64,000 nucleotides of DNA from an uncultured beta proteobacterium (GTDB lineage Bacteria > Pseudomonadota > Gammaproteobacteria > Burkholderiales > Burkholderiaceae_C): assembly GCA_903832285.1 (NCBI GenBank), contig CAILAY010000139.1:24581-88580 (forward strand), written 5' to 3'. Numbering within the stretch: position 1 is the first letter of the stretch; the number at the start of each line of letters is the position of its first letter. Made by a program: the position numbers and the translations under genes. Below, one piece after another: positions 1-8,900 of this stretch. The notes under the pieces were generated by a model, which was given only the letters and a program-made list of their open reading frames with translations, had not been told where the DNA came from and made no database searches.

Positions 1-365
1 GAATCCTGGGCGAAGTGAAGAAGGAATACGCCGACCTGCTGCGCCGTGCCGACGCCATCTTCATCGAGGAATTGCACAACTTCAAGAACGAGGCGGGCAA
101 GAGCTGGTATGAGCTGACCAGTCAGGCCTTCACCGTGTTCCTGCCGGTGAAGAGCGTGGGCGTGATGGGCGACGGCCGAACCTACGACTACGTGGTGGCG
201 TTGCGCGCCGTGCAGACCAGCGACTTCATGACCGCGGACTGGGCCGAGCTGCCCTACGCGTTGCTGAAGAAGGTGTCCAGCCGCATCATCAACGAAGTGC
301 GCGGCATCAACCGTGTCACCTACGATGTCTCGAGCAAGCCGCCAGCAACGATAGAGTGGGAATAG
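1..365 (+). CDS. guaA: GMP synthase (glutamine-hydrolysing), C-terminal part
   Basis: This is the last ~120 residues of GMP synthase, which aminates XMP to GMP with glutamine in purine synthesis. The reading frame is open from the left edge (frame starts at base 3, residues [13 protein letters not shown]), so the gene begins outside the window. The visible part is the C-terminal dimerisation domain, with the family's typical ...[20 protein letters not shown] end immediately before the stop. It is probably a housekeeping gene of normal length; the glutaminase and ATP-pyrophosphatase domains are not visible. The next gene follows after about 55 bases on the same strand. Confidence 0.93.
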   Translation, partial: ILGEVKKEYADLLRRADAIFIEELHNFKNEAGKSWYELTSQAFTVFLPVKSVGVMGDGRTYDYVVALRAVQTSDFMTADWAELPYALLKKVSSRIINEVRGINRVTYDVSSKPPATIEWE

Positions 366-420
366 GCTTGGCGGTGTCTGATGCTATTTATATTTCATTG
401 AAGACACGGGGAGTATGAGC

Positions 421-1062
421 ATGTATATGCCACCACAATTCGCAGCCAAGGACCGCACGCTCGCGCTTGAGTTGATGCGCTCCCACGCTTTTGCCAGCCT
501 CATCAGCAACGACGACGAGGGCACGCCCTTTGTGTCGCACATACCGCTGCACCTGGAAGATCGCACGGCCGCCGGGGCGCAGGCCAACAGCGACTGGGTG
601 CTGCTGGGCCATGTGGCAAAGGGTAATGCCCACTGGCGCTACCTGGCGTCGCGGCCGCGGGCGCTGGTCACGTTCCTGGGGCCGCACGCCTTCATGTCCA
701 CGCGTGTCTATCCCGATCTGGTGCGGGTTCCTACCTGGAGCTATCTGGCGGTGCATTGCACGGTGCAGGCGACCTTGATCACCGAGCCCGAAGCGAAGGA
801 CCGCTTGCTGAAGACGCTGATTGCTGACCACGATCCCGCCTACGCGGATCAGTGGCGCAGCCTGAGCGAAGACTATGCCGACAAGATGCTGTCGGCCATT
901 GTTGGATTCGAATTGCAGGTGATCGACATGCAGTGCAAGATCAAGCTCAATCAGCATCGTCCCGAATCTCACGCCGGCATGCACGCGATCTATGCCGCCG
1001 GTAGCGAGGACGAACGCGCGCTGGCGCAGTGGATGCAACGACTGGGTTTGGTGGCTGCATAG
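421..1062 (+). CDS. PaiB-like FMN-binding regulator family protein
   Basis: 213-residue protein that matches the PaiB/FMN-binding negative transcriptional regulator family: it opens MYMPPQFAAKD, has the HIPLHLED strand early, a G-H-V-A-K-x-N-A-H-W segment near residue 60, a YPDLVRVPTWSYLAVH stretch near 100, and a conserved C-terminal segment with H-A-G-M. The fold is a split-barrel flavin/PPOX-like fold. The role in Bacillus is repression of sporulation and degradative enzyme genes, but proteobacterial homologues are poorly characterised, so the regulatory role is inference. The ATG at 421 is chosen over 415 because GGGAG lies seven bases upstream of it. The paiA acetyltransferase partner is absent. 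Confidence 0.83.
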   Translation: MYMPPQFAAKDRTLALELMRSHAFASLISNDDEGTPFVSHIPLHLEDRTAAGAQANSDWVLLGHVAKGNAHWRYLASRPRALVTFLGPHAFMSTRVYPDLVRVPTWSYLAVHCTVQATLITEPEAKDRLLKTLIADHDPAYADQWRSLSEDYADKMLSAIVGFELQVIDMQCKIKLNQHRPESHAGMHAIYAAGSEDERALAQWMQRLGLVAA

Positions 1063-1082
1063 TCTGACAACAGGTTCGCGGC

Positions 1083-2117
1083 ATGACCGATTCCGATTTC
1101 ATGCACGCCGCGCTCGCGCTCGCGCGCGAGGCGCAATCTGAGGGCGAGGTTCCGGTGGGCGCGGTGGTGGTGAAAGACGGCGTGGTGATTGCGACCGGGC
1201 GCAATGCCCCGATCAGCGCGAAGGATCCTAGCGCGCATGCCGAAATTGTGGCCCTGCGCGCCGCCGCCAAAGCGCTGGGAAATTACCGACTGGAAGGCTG
1301 CGAATTGTTCGTGACGCTGGAACCCTGCGCCATGTGCGCCGGTGCCATGTTGCACAGCCGACTGCAACGCGTGGTTTATGGTGCCGGCGACCCCAAAACG
1401 GGTGCCGCCGGATCGGTGCTGAACCTGTTCTCGCAGCCTGAACTGAATCACCAGACGCGGGTGCAAGGCAACGTATTAGCCGAAGAATGTGGCGCCTTGC
1501 TGCAGAGATTTTTCCGTGGCAAACGGGAGACCTCGAAGGCGAGCGCTTCTGCGCTTCGGGAAGACGCGCTGCGCACACCCGATGCCCGCTTCAAGGACCT
1601 CACCGACTATCCCTGGCAGCCTCACTATCTGAGCGATCTGCCCAGCCTGGCCGGACTGCGTTTGCATTACCTGGATGAAGCCGGATCGGCCAATCCAACG
1701 TTGACCTACCTGTGTCTGCACGGCCCTGCAAGTTGGAGCTATGGGTTCCGTGAGCAGATCCCGGTGTGGCTGCAGGCAGGGCATCGTGTGCTGGCTCCGG
1801 ATCTGATCGGATTTGGCAAAAGCGACAAGCCCAAGAAGGAAGAGTTTCACAGGTTGGACTGGCACCGCGACGTGCTGAGTGAGTTTGTGCGCCGTCTGGA
1901 CCTGCGCCAGATTGTGCTGGTGACGACGCCCTGGAGTGCCCTTTTGGACCTGCGCGCGACCGCCGCCGAGCGCTACCTCCGAATCGAGTTGATGGCCGCT
2001 GCGCAATTCCTTGCCGGAGCGGGCGACGATGCCCCTTATCCCGACCGGGGACACCGAGCCGCACTGCGCGCTTTCGCCGCGGATTCACCTGTGGCGATGC
2101 GATACTCACAGGCATGA
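1083..2117 (+). CDS. tadA: TadA tRNA adenosine-34 deaminase fused to a degenerate alpha/beta-hydrolase domain
   Basis: Residues 1-~148 are a complete TadA, which deaminates A34 to inosine in tRNA-Arg(ACG). The zinc and catalytic residues are present: H52-A-E54 and P81-C82-A-M-C85. Residues ~170-344 are an added domain resembling the haloalkane dehalogenase branch of alpha/beta hydrolases: an LHG oxyanion-type motif at 212-214 (LCLHGPASWSYGFREQIP) and DLIGFGKSDKP at 240-250. The nucleophile elbow, where relatives carry QDWGG, reads TTPWSALL at 281-288, and the domain stops before the cap, acid and histidine regions. It therefore looks catalytically dead and shortened. The reading frame is continuous, so this is one protein. 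It overlaps ldcA by four bases (ATGA), suggesting translational coupling. Confidence 0.9.
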   Translation: MTDSDFMHAALALAREAQSEGEVPVGAVVVKDGVVIATGRNAPISAKDPSAHAEIVALRAAAKALGNYRLEGCELFVTLEPCAMCAGAMLHSRLQRVVYGAGDPKTGAAGSVLNLFSQPELNHQTRVQGNVLAEECGALLQRFFRGKRETSKASASALREDALRTPDARFKDLTDYPWQPHYLSDLPSLAGLRLHYLDEAGSANPTLTYLCLHGPASWSYGFREQIPVWLQAGHRVLAPDLIGFGKSDKPKKEEFHRLDWHRDVLSEFVRRLDLRQIVLVTTPWSALLDLRATAAERYLRIELMAAAQFLAGAGDDAPYPDRGHRAALRAFAADSPVAMRYSQA

Positions 2118-3046
2118 GCCACATCTACATCTATTCGCCCTCGACTGCGGTGCGCGACAAGGCCGCGTTCAAACGCGGCATTCGGCATTTGAAGGAGCAG
2201 GGACACGAGGTTGAAATCGATCGCAATGCGCTCTCCAGTGCCATGCGTTTTGCCGGTGACGATGAGACGCGACTGGCTGCCATTCACCGCGCTGCTGCCA
2301 GCGGCGCAGACGTCGCCATGATCGCACGCGGCGGCTACGGTCTGACACGCATCCTGCCATTTGTTCAGTACAAGAGTGTGGCCACGGCGATAGCACGCGG
2401 CACGCAGTTTGTGGGCTTCAGCGACTTCACCGCCCTGCAACTCGGCCTGCTTTCCAAGACCGATGCCGTGACTTGGGCCGGCCCTTCGGTGTGCGATGAC
2501 TTCGGGGCGCAGGTGGAAGAAGATGGCGCGCCCGACATCGTGATGCAGGCCTGCTTTGACGATTTCCTGCTGGGCCAGGGAGAGGGCGCGGGCTGGCGGG
2601 TAACTGCCGAGCGCGGCACACCCGTTGCCGCTGATCTTGAAGTTCGCAAGGCGCTGCTGTGGGGCGGGAATCTCGCGGTTCTGGTGTCGCTGTTGGGCAC
2701 GCCCTATTTTCCCAAGGTCAAGGGCGGCATCCTGTTTTTGGAAGACGTCGGCGAGCATCCTTACCGTCTGGAGCGCATGCTGACCCAGTTGCTGCACTCA
2801 GGCATCCTGGCGCGGCAAAAAGCACTGGTGCTGGGCCAGTTCACGGCGTACAAGGCCGCACCCAACGACAAGGGTTTCAAAATGGAGACCGTGGTGCAAT
2901 GGCTGCGCAGTCATCTCAACATCCCGGTGCTGACAAACCTGCCCATGGGACACGTGCCCACAAAGGTGATGTTGCCGGTGGGACGCAAGGTGAGTCTCAC
3001 GCTGCATCAGCGCGACGCCTTTCTGCTGTGGGAACATGGCCATTGA
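2114..3046 (+). CDS. ldcA: LD-carboxypeptidase (muramoyltetrapeptide carboxypeptidase)
   Basis: 310 residues, normal for the S66 peptidase family, which removes the terminal D-alanine from cytoplasmic murein tetrapeptide during peptidoglycan recycling. The catalytic set can be placed: Ser103 in VGFSDFTAL, Glu210 in LFLEDVGEHPYRLERML, His280 in LPMGHVP. The ARGGYG motif at 71-76 is also present. No signal peptide is visible, consistent with a cytoplasmic enzyme. The start codon overlaps the stop of the tadA fusion (ATGA), so the two are probably co-transcribed. It converges on the penicillin-binding protein gene with about 100 bases between. Confidence 0.9.
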   Translation: MSHIYIYSPSTAVRDKAAFKRGIRHLKEQGHEVEIDRNALSSAMRFAGDDETRLAAIHRAAASGADVAMIARGGYGLTRILPFVQYKSVATAIARGTQFVGFSDFTALQLGLLSKTDAVTWAGPSVCDDFGAQVEEDGAPDIVMQACFDDFLLGQGEGAGWRVTAERGTPVAADLEVRKALLWGGNLAVLVSLLGTPYFPKVKGGILFLEDVGEHPYRLERMLTQLLHSGILARQKALVLGQFTAYKAAPNDKGFKMETVVQWLRSHLNIPVLTNLPMGHVPTKVMLPVGRKVSLTLHQRDAFLLWEHGH

Positions 3047-3148
3047 ATCGGTTCAGGTTGCAGCCTACAACTTGATTTCCAGCGCAGTTCGCAAGGTCGC
3101 CGTGGACGCTAGACGCTGGCGCTGCGGTCCATTGGCGTGAATCCTAAG

Positions 3149-5437
3149 TCATGGTCCGATTGCCGGGTTTGCGATAGAGGCTTGCGGCGTCGGCCGGAAT
3201 GGCACTTCAAGGTCCAGCGTGCGGACGGCGCCCGACTCCACAAATTCGTCCATCATCCAGTCTCCCTGCACCCGGTTTACGCCCGTGGGCTGCGGGATGA
3301 AGGAAGGTGGCCTGTTGGCCAGATTCACCCGCATGTAGTCGATCCAGATCGGCAGGGCGACGGTTGCACCAAACTCGCGCCCGCCCAGGGACTGCGGCTC
3401 GTCGTAGCCCATCCAGGCCACGGCCGTGGTCGCGCCGCTGTAACCTGCAAACCATCCGTCCACGGCTTCGCTGCTGGTGCCGGTCTTGCCCGCCAAGTCG
3501 CTTCGTGCAAGATTTGCTGTGGCCGAGACGCCGGTGCCGGTGGCAGTGACCTCCTGCAGCATGCTGTTCATGATGAAGGCATTGCGCGCATCCAGCACAC
3601 GCACGCTCTCGGGCCCCAACGCAGCAGGTTTGGCTTCAAACAGCACCGTACCGCGCCCGTCCACCACTTTTTGAATCAGATTTGGCGTAATTTGGTAGCC
3701 GCCATTGGCAAACGATGAGTAGGCCACCGCCATTTGCAGGGGCGTTACCGAACCCGTGCCCAAGGTCAGCGTGTAGTTCAGCGGATGTTTTCCCGGATCA
3801 AAACCAAAACGTGCCAAAAAGTCGTGCGCGTACTGCGGGGTGATGGCGCGCAACAGCCGCACCGCAGCGACGTTCTTGGACTGCGCCAGCGCGGTACGCA
3901 AGGTGATGGGGCCGTCGTACGCTCCGTCATCATTTTGCGGTTGCCAGGACGGGCCACCACCGGTCTCGACACTGCTGAGCAGTAACGGCGCATCGTTGAC
4001 CAAGGTGCCGGGCGAAAAACCTTTTTCCAGCGCAGCCGAGTAGATGAAGGGCTTGATGGCCGAGCCGGGCTGGCGCCAAGCCTGTGTCACGTGATTGAAC
4101 TGGCTGGCGTTGAAATCAAAGCCGCCCACCAGCGCTCGAAAAGCACCCGTCTGGTTGTTCAGCGCCACAAGGGCGGCGCCAACGGTGGGCAACTGGGTTA
4201 CGCGCCAATCGCCTTTGGCTTCTCTGACAACGCGGATCAGGGAACCCGGCCTGATCTTGAGTGACCTGCTGGCGCGCGCCGCCAGCGCCGGTGCCGCCAG
4301 CCTCAGGCCATCGGCGGCGATGTCGATTTCGTCACCGTTGGCCAAAACCGCGTGCAGGCTCCTTGCGTTGACGCTCAGGGCCACAGCAGCCATCAGCTTG
4401 TCGCTCGCCGGGTGCCTTTGCAGTGCCTCGTCCAGCGCCTTCTTGCGCGCAGTTGCGCTCCCGGGCAGGGCGATAAAGTCTTCGGGGCCGCGGTACCCGT
4501 GGCGCTGGTCATAGGCCAGCAAGTTGCGCCGAACACTTTCGTAAGCGGCGTCCTGCTCTGCGGCCACGAGCGTGGTGTAGACACTCATGCCATTGGTGTA
4601 GATGTTGTCCTTGAACTGTGCATACATGGCCTGACGCACCATTTCGGCCACGTAGGGGGCGTGGCTGTTGTAGGACGGTCCGTCAGTGATGACGTGCAAA
4701 TCTTCCGTGAACGCAGCCTGGTACTGTGCATCGGTGATGTAGCCCAGGTGCAGCATGCGCTTGAGCACAAGCTGCTGACGCAGCCTGGCGCGCTTGGGAT
4801 TGACCACAGGATTGACGCTGGCCGGGGACTGGGGCAGGCCGGCCAACATGGCCGCCTGTGCCAGACTCAAGTCCCTCAGGGCTTTGCCAAAGTAGATGCG
4901 CGCCGCAATGCCAAAACCGTAGGCCCTTTGCCCGAGGTAGATCTGGTTCATGTAGAGCTCCAGAATCTGATCCTTGGTGAGCGTGCTTTCGATCTTGTAT
5001 GCCAGCATCACTTCGGTCAACTTGCGCGAGAACAGCTTGTCCTTGGTGAGAAAGAAGTCTCGCGCCACCTGCATCGTGATGGTGGAGGCGCCCTGCTTGA
5101 GTCCACCCGATAGATCGGCCACCACGGCACGCGCCACGCCCTTGTAGTCCACGCCGCCGTGTTCGTAAAAGCGCGAATCCTCTATCGCCAGCAGTGCCTG
5201 CTTCTGAATAAGAGGAATGTCCTTCAAAGGCATGAAGTCGCGACGCTCAGGACCAAACTCGCCAATGAGCACGTTGTCGCTGGTGTAGATGCGCAGCGGA
5301 ATCTTGGGTTTGTATTCGACCAGGGCCTCCAGACTCGGCAAGTCCAAAGGGGTGGCGGCGTGTGTGAAAGGCAGCGCCAGAGCTGCGGCGCTGATCAGCG
5401 TCAGCCGCAGCGCTGCGGCGACAAGAAAATGCTTCAA
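3149..5437 (-). CDS. mrcA: Class A penicillin-binding protein 1A-type transglycosylase/transpeptidase
   Basis: 762-residue bifunctional peptidoglycan synthase. The glycosyltransferase domain occupies roughly residues 45-230, with the catalytic E86 in LLAIEDSRFYEHGGVD and GASTITMQVARDFFL at 116-130. The transpeptidase domain follows, with S459-A-I-K462, S520-K-N522 and K651-T-G653. The N-terminus is short and looks like a signal peptide or signal anchor (LISAAALALPFTHAATP). Together with the length slightly below most PBP1A proteins, this could mean a secondary PBP1 paralogue, so the symbol is a family-level assignment. It stands alone on the minus strand. Confidence 0.9.
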   Translation of the reverse strand: MKHFLVAAALRLTLISAAALALPFTHAATPLDLPSLEALVEYKPKIPLRIYTSDNVLIGEFGPERRDFMPLKDIPLIQKQALLAIEDSRFYEHGGVDYKGVARAVVADLSGGLKQGASTITMQVARDFFLTKDKLFSRKLTEVMLAYKIESTLTKDQILELYMNQIYLGQRAYGFGIAARIYFGKALRDLSLAQAAMLAGLPQSPASVNPVVNPKRARLRQQLVLKRMLHLGYITDAQYQAAFTEDLHVITDGPSYNSHAPYVAEMVRQAMYAQFKDNIYTNGMSVYTTLVAAEQDAAYESVRRNLLAYDQRHGYRGPEDFIALPGSATARKKALDEALQRHPASDKLMAAVALSVNARSLHAVLANGDEIDIAADGLRLAAPALAARASRSLKIRPGSLIRVVREAKGDWRVTQLPTVGAALVALNNQTGAFRALVGGFDFNASQFNHVTQAWRQPGSAIKPFIYSAALEKGFSPGTLVNDAPLLLSSVETGGGPSWQPQNDDGAYDGPITLRTALAQSKNVAAVRLLRAITPQYAHDFLARFGFDPGKHPLNYTLTLGTGSVTPLQMAVAYSSFANGGYQITPNLIQKVVDGRGTVLFEAKPAALGPESVRVLDARNAFIMNSMLQEVTATGTGVSATANLARSDLAGKTGTSSEAVDGWFAGYSGATTAVAWMGYDEPQSLGGREFGATVALPIWIDYMRVNLANRPPSFIPQPTGVNRVQGDWMMDEFVESGAVRTLDLEVPFRPTPQASIANPAIGP

Positions 5438-5679
5438 GTGGAGGGTTTTGATTTTGATGACGGTGCGGTACCGGGGACTGCGATGGGTATTCTAATTTCA
5501 ACCACTGTCCAGTTTTACTTTCGACCGTCAGGGGTCACAAAATAGCCCTCCAGATTTACCCATCACTTCACTCTGGATACTGGAAACCAAGTGGTGAAAT
5601 CGCGGCCTGAGGCGGGTCCGCGAACTACCCCCGCAACCTCCGCAGTCCAACGTGGAAGTCGGGCCGGTCCGGACTGGTT

Positions 5680-5964
5680 AGCGACAAGAAGGATGCGAAC
5701 GACATCATTTGGCGCAACAAGGCAATGGCCTCCTATGACGTATCGGCAGAGTTGGCAAAGGTGAAGGCCAAAGTACGAGTGGTCGGCGTGGTTGAGGACG
5801 AGTTGTTCCCGCCCAAGGAGGCGATCCAGCCGATCGCAGATGGCATTCCCGGTGCCAAGGCATTCTTCTACGAGTCGCAGTTGGGCCACATCGGTTGTGC
5901 GGTTCACATTGGCAAGGCGAATGCAGCCATTCTGGATCACATTGCCAACGCCGAAGCGAATTGA
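5680..5964 (+). pseudogene. Remnant of an alpha/beta-hydrolase (homoserine O-acetyltransferase-like)
   Basis: The last 79-95 residues of a MetX-like alpha/beta hydrolase remain. They include DANDIIWRNKAMASYDVSAE, a core strand VRVVGVVEDELFPPKEAIQPIADGIPGA containing the family's acid residue region, and a LGHIGC segment with the catalytic histidine. No nucleophile region and no plausible start lie upstream; the frame is open back to about 5600 but without similarity that I recognise. I read it as a decayed 3' end rather than a working small gene. The flanking genes point away from it (mrcA) or towards it (catalase family), so it has no operon. Confidence 0.5.
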
Positions 5965-6144
5965 AGCGGCCTGGCTCACGGCCACTGTCTATATCCGACG
6001 TGACGGAGTTGCTGGCGCATGGCTGTAAACCGATGCCTGACGCGGATAGGCCAACCCCAAACGACTGAAATCGTCAAGGTTTGTGTGCAGCATCGCGCTG
6101 GTTGCACCGCAATGCGACACACTTTTCGGAAGTCTTGATCGCCG

Positions 6145-7380
6145 CTACTGTCTCGAGTCAAACACTTCGTCACCCCTCGGTTCGAAATGAGGGATCGCAT
6201 TCATCTCGTGACGCAGCGTGGACAGCGCCAGGTACATGCGCTTGCGGGCGCGGCTCTGGTTGCCCAATGGTCGATGCTCGGCAATACTGTGCCAGGGGTT
6301 ATAGGACAGGCGTTTGGCGAAGTCCATCTGGGCCGGTGAATCAAACAGCTGTTGTGGCATGCGCAGGGTGGCCACCGACACGCGCGGCGACAGTCGCTCG
6401 GGCCACAACACCCCAGCGTTCTCGATCGGCATCAAGTGCGGATCGGTCTGGAGTTGCAGTCGAACATCGAATTCCACATCTGCGGTTTGCAGCGAGGCGA
6501 CCATCGCGGCGCGCAGGTAGTCGTCGGGTGGGCGCAGCGGCAACCTTGGGATCGGTGTGCGTTTGCTTGACTTCGGCCAGAATGAGTATTGCATTGCCTG
6601 GCCTTCACCCAAGAGGTAGGGCACGCAGCTGAAATAGGGTGCCTCCAGCGGGCTGCTTTGGGTCTTGGTCCACAGCCCCTGCATGATCATGTCCAGCAAG
6701 TGCGGACGTTGAAAGTTGAGAAAGTAGAAGATTTGCGAGTTCTTCAGACTTTGCCGTTGCAACTGGGCGTTGGCACGCACGTCGGGTGTGACAAACGTCG
6801 GCGGCGACACCCCGAACATATCCTGTGTGAATTTTTCGTCATCCATCAACTTCGGGCCGGGCACGTCCATGAGCTTGACGCTGATGCTCATGAAGCCGAC
6901 GTCGTCGATGTCGGGTGTGATGTAAGGCCCAGGGCCGGAGAAGCGCACCCACGCCGGGTAGCTACGCGCTTGTGCGTAGATGCCGTGGCGCAGCTGTTGC
7001 GGCAGCCCATCGTGAACGATGAACTCGGCGCGCACGATGCCCTGCGTCTTGGTGTTGCCGCCACGCTCAAAGCCGCCCGGTTTCCATAAGTCGCGCATTT
7101 GCTGCTGAAAGCTGGCAATGATCGAATCGACGAACTCTTCTTCGCCCGGCATCAGCCTTTCTTCTGCAATCTTCAGTCCTTCGTTGGGGCGCTGCGCGTT
7201 GATCATGGCGGTGGTCAGGCGCGCCAGCGGGTCACGCAACACGGCGTCCAGAATCGGGCGAAAAAAGGGGTCGAAACGACGCTCGATTTGCACCAGCCAC
7301 AGCAATGTATCGGACAACCAGTTGAGCGCCGCGGATCCGGTATTGGCGCGCGGCACCGGGCGGCTTGTGTTTGAGTTCAT
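6145..7380 (-). CDS. Catalase-family haem protein
   Basis: 411 residues resembling the small catalase-related family found beside DyP peroxidases. Visible landmarks are ARSYPAWVRFSGPG, an IDDVGFMSISVKLMDVPG segment, DMFGVSPPTFVTPDVRAN, and the C-terminal NPWHSIAEHRPLGNQSRARKRMY stretch that corresponds to the haem-proximal region of catalases. The canonical distal-histidine strand of true catalases is not obvious; the matching stretch reads GIVRAEFIVHDGLP, so normal dismutase activity is uncertain. There is no signal peptide, so a cytoplasmic location is likely. It is the last gene of the minus-strand redox cluster, 11 bases after the DyP peroxidase. Confidence 0.78.
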   Translation of the reverse strand: MNSNTSRPVPRANTGSAALNWLSDTLLWLVQIERRFDPFFRPILDAVLRDPLARLTTAMINAQRPNEGLKIAEERLMPGEEEFVDSIIASFQQQMRDLWKPGGFERGGNTKTQGIVRAEFIVHDGLPQQLRHGIYAQARSYPAWVRFSGPGPYITPDIDDVGFMSISVKLMDVPGPKLMDDEKFTQDMFGVSPPTFVTPDVRANAQLQRQSLKNSQIFYFLNFQRPHLLDMIMQGLWTKTQSSPLEAPYFSCVPYLLGEGQAMQYSFWPKSSKRTPIPRLPLRPPDDYLRAAMVASLQTADVEFDVRLQLQTDPHLMPIENAGVLWPERLSPRVSVATLRMPQQLFDSPAQMDFAKRLSYNPWHSIAEHRPLGNQSRARKRMYLALSTLRHEMNAIPHFEPRGDEVFDSRQ

Positions 7381-7391
7381 GATGCACCTCG

Positions 7392-8900
7392 TCAGCGTGT
7401 TGTGGCCAGGTAACGCAAGGCGCGAATGCCAGGCAGGAAGAAATACGCACCGCCCAGCACGGTCACGAATTGCGGCAGCGCGCTGAGTCGCTGGTCCGGC
7501 CCCCCGGATTGGGGCATCGAGAAACCGCTGGTGCTTGCTCCATCCGGCATTGGCAGCCGTGTCCCCAGCAGTGGGTCGCTCTCATGGGGTAGGCCATTGA
7601 ACTGGGTCGACATGATCCAGGCGCCTTGCACGAATTCGAACTGGCGCGCGATGTTGGCGCCAAGGCAGATGAAATGCAGGCCCGGGTTTGCGCCGCTGGA
7701 TGGGTTGACCAGTGCCTGCGCTATTGGGATCGGTGCGCCGTATTCGCGACCGCGACGCAGCAGGCGGTGAAAGCGCGTGGCAGCCACCAGATCCTGTCGC
7801 AGCGCCGGGGCATCGAAGCCGAGCGTGCGTTTGAGCCAGGAAATCAGCCCAGACTCGCCGGCAGGCAGGTCGGCATTGCGTGGATTGGAACGCCGCACAT
7901 GGGCACCCAGCGGGCAGCGCAAGCCTTGTGGGTCAGAGTCGTAGGTGAAGGCATTCAAGTCCGGGGCCGCGCCAGGGGCGGCAACGCCTGTTTGCGCCGG
8001 AACAGCCGCCAGCGGTTGGCCTTGCAGGGTGCGGCCCACCAGGGCCGCGGCCAACGCCTCGCGCCGGACCGGATTGCCGTCCGCCTGGTGGTCCAGCGAC
8101 TGCCAGAAACCGTGCACGTCCTGGCCCAGTTGGCGCATCACCAGGTAGCTGCCATTGCGGCCCAGGTCGGCTTGTTCCGGCGATTCTTCCGCGCGCGGCA
8201 GTAGCGCCCGGGCATCGTGCTGGGGGTCGAGCAATGGTCGTTCGGTGTAACCGCCGTATTCGTTTGGGTAGCCGAGCAAATACTCACCCAGGCAACTCAG
8301 GTTGGAATAGGTCAGTTGCTCGGCGTCAAGTGCTGCGCGCTGGCGTCCCCAGTCGAGTTCGGGCTGTGAGATGCCGTCGACGAAACCGAAGGGCTCGATG
8401 CCCTGCAGCTCGGAACTCGGCAGGCAGTCCAGCAGTTCGAAGCCTTCAGCGCACTGCGCCTGCACCTTGCGCTGCCATTCGTCCAGTTGTCCGGGCAGGG
8501 CGTACAGCAACACCAGCAGGTGGGGCGTGCGCAGGCCCGTGCCCCACTGCCACAGGGCCGGATCATTTGCACCGACGTCGCCGAGCCGGCGCGCGTGACT
8601 CGCGTCACTGCTCATACCGGCGATGAACTCCGGGGAGAAAGCGTCCACGATCCTGTCTGGCACGCCCAGGGCGCGCAGTCCCTCGCTGCTGATGGCAACC
8701 TGCAACACAGTTGGTGGCGGCGGCGCTATTGTTGCCGCGCTAGTTACTGACGCCGTGGCCAGCCAGGCACGTGCCTGCTCCCGGTTCGTCACGCGCAGCA
8801 GCAAAAAGCTGGCTTGCGTGTGATGCTTGTAGCCAAAGCGAAGCAGACCCTGGATGTCATCCAGTTCAACCTGCGCTGCCGTTGTCTTGGGCGATGTCAT
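7392..8900 (-). CDS. DyP-type haem peroxidase
   Basis: 502 residues from the chosen start. The DyP signature GFVDGISQPELDWG carries the distal aspartate, and LGAHVRRSNPRN carries the proximal haem-ligand histidine. The C-terminal GLHFICLGANIARQFEFVQGAW block is also typical. The family oxidises dyes, phenols and porphyrins with peroxide. There is no Tat signal, so unlike EfeB-type DyPs it should stay in the cytoplasm. The ATG at 8900 is preferred to a start 23 codons further upstream because it overlaps the stop of the preceding gene (ATGA). This indicates an operon with the membrane protein upstream and the catalase-family gene downstream. Confidence 0.88.
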   Translation of the reverse strand: MTSPKTTAAQVELDDIQGLLRFGYKHHTQASFLLLRVTNREQARAWLATASVTSAATIAPPPPTVLQVAISSEGLRALGVPDRIVDAFSPEFIAGMSSDASHARRLGDVGANDPALWQWGTGLRTPHLLVLLYALPGQLDEWQRKVQAQCAEGFELLDCLPSSELQGIEPFGFVDGISQPELDWGRQRAALDAEQLTYSNLSCLGEYLLGYPNEYGGYTERPLLDPQHDARALLPRAEESPEQADLGRNGSYLVMRQLGQDVHGFWQSLDHQADGNPVRREALAAALVGRTLQGQPLAAVPAQTGVAAPGAAPDLNAFTYDSDPQGLRCPLGAHVRRSNPRNADLPAGESGLISWLKRTLGFDAPALRQDLVAATRFHRLLRRGREYGAPIPIAQALVNPSSGANPGLHFICLGANIARQFEFVQGAWIMSTQFNGLPHESDPLLGTRLPMPDGASTSGFSMPQSGGPDQRLSALPQFVTVLGGAYFFLPGIRALRYLATTR

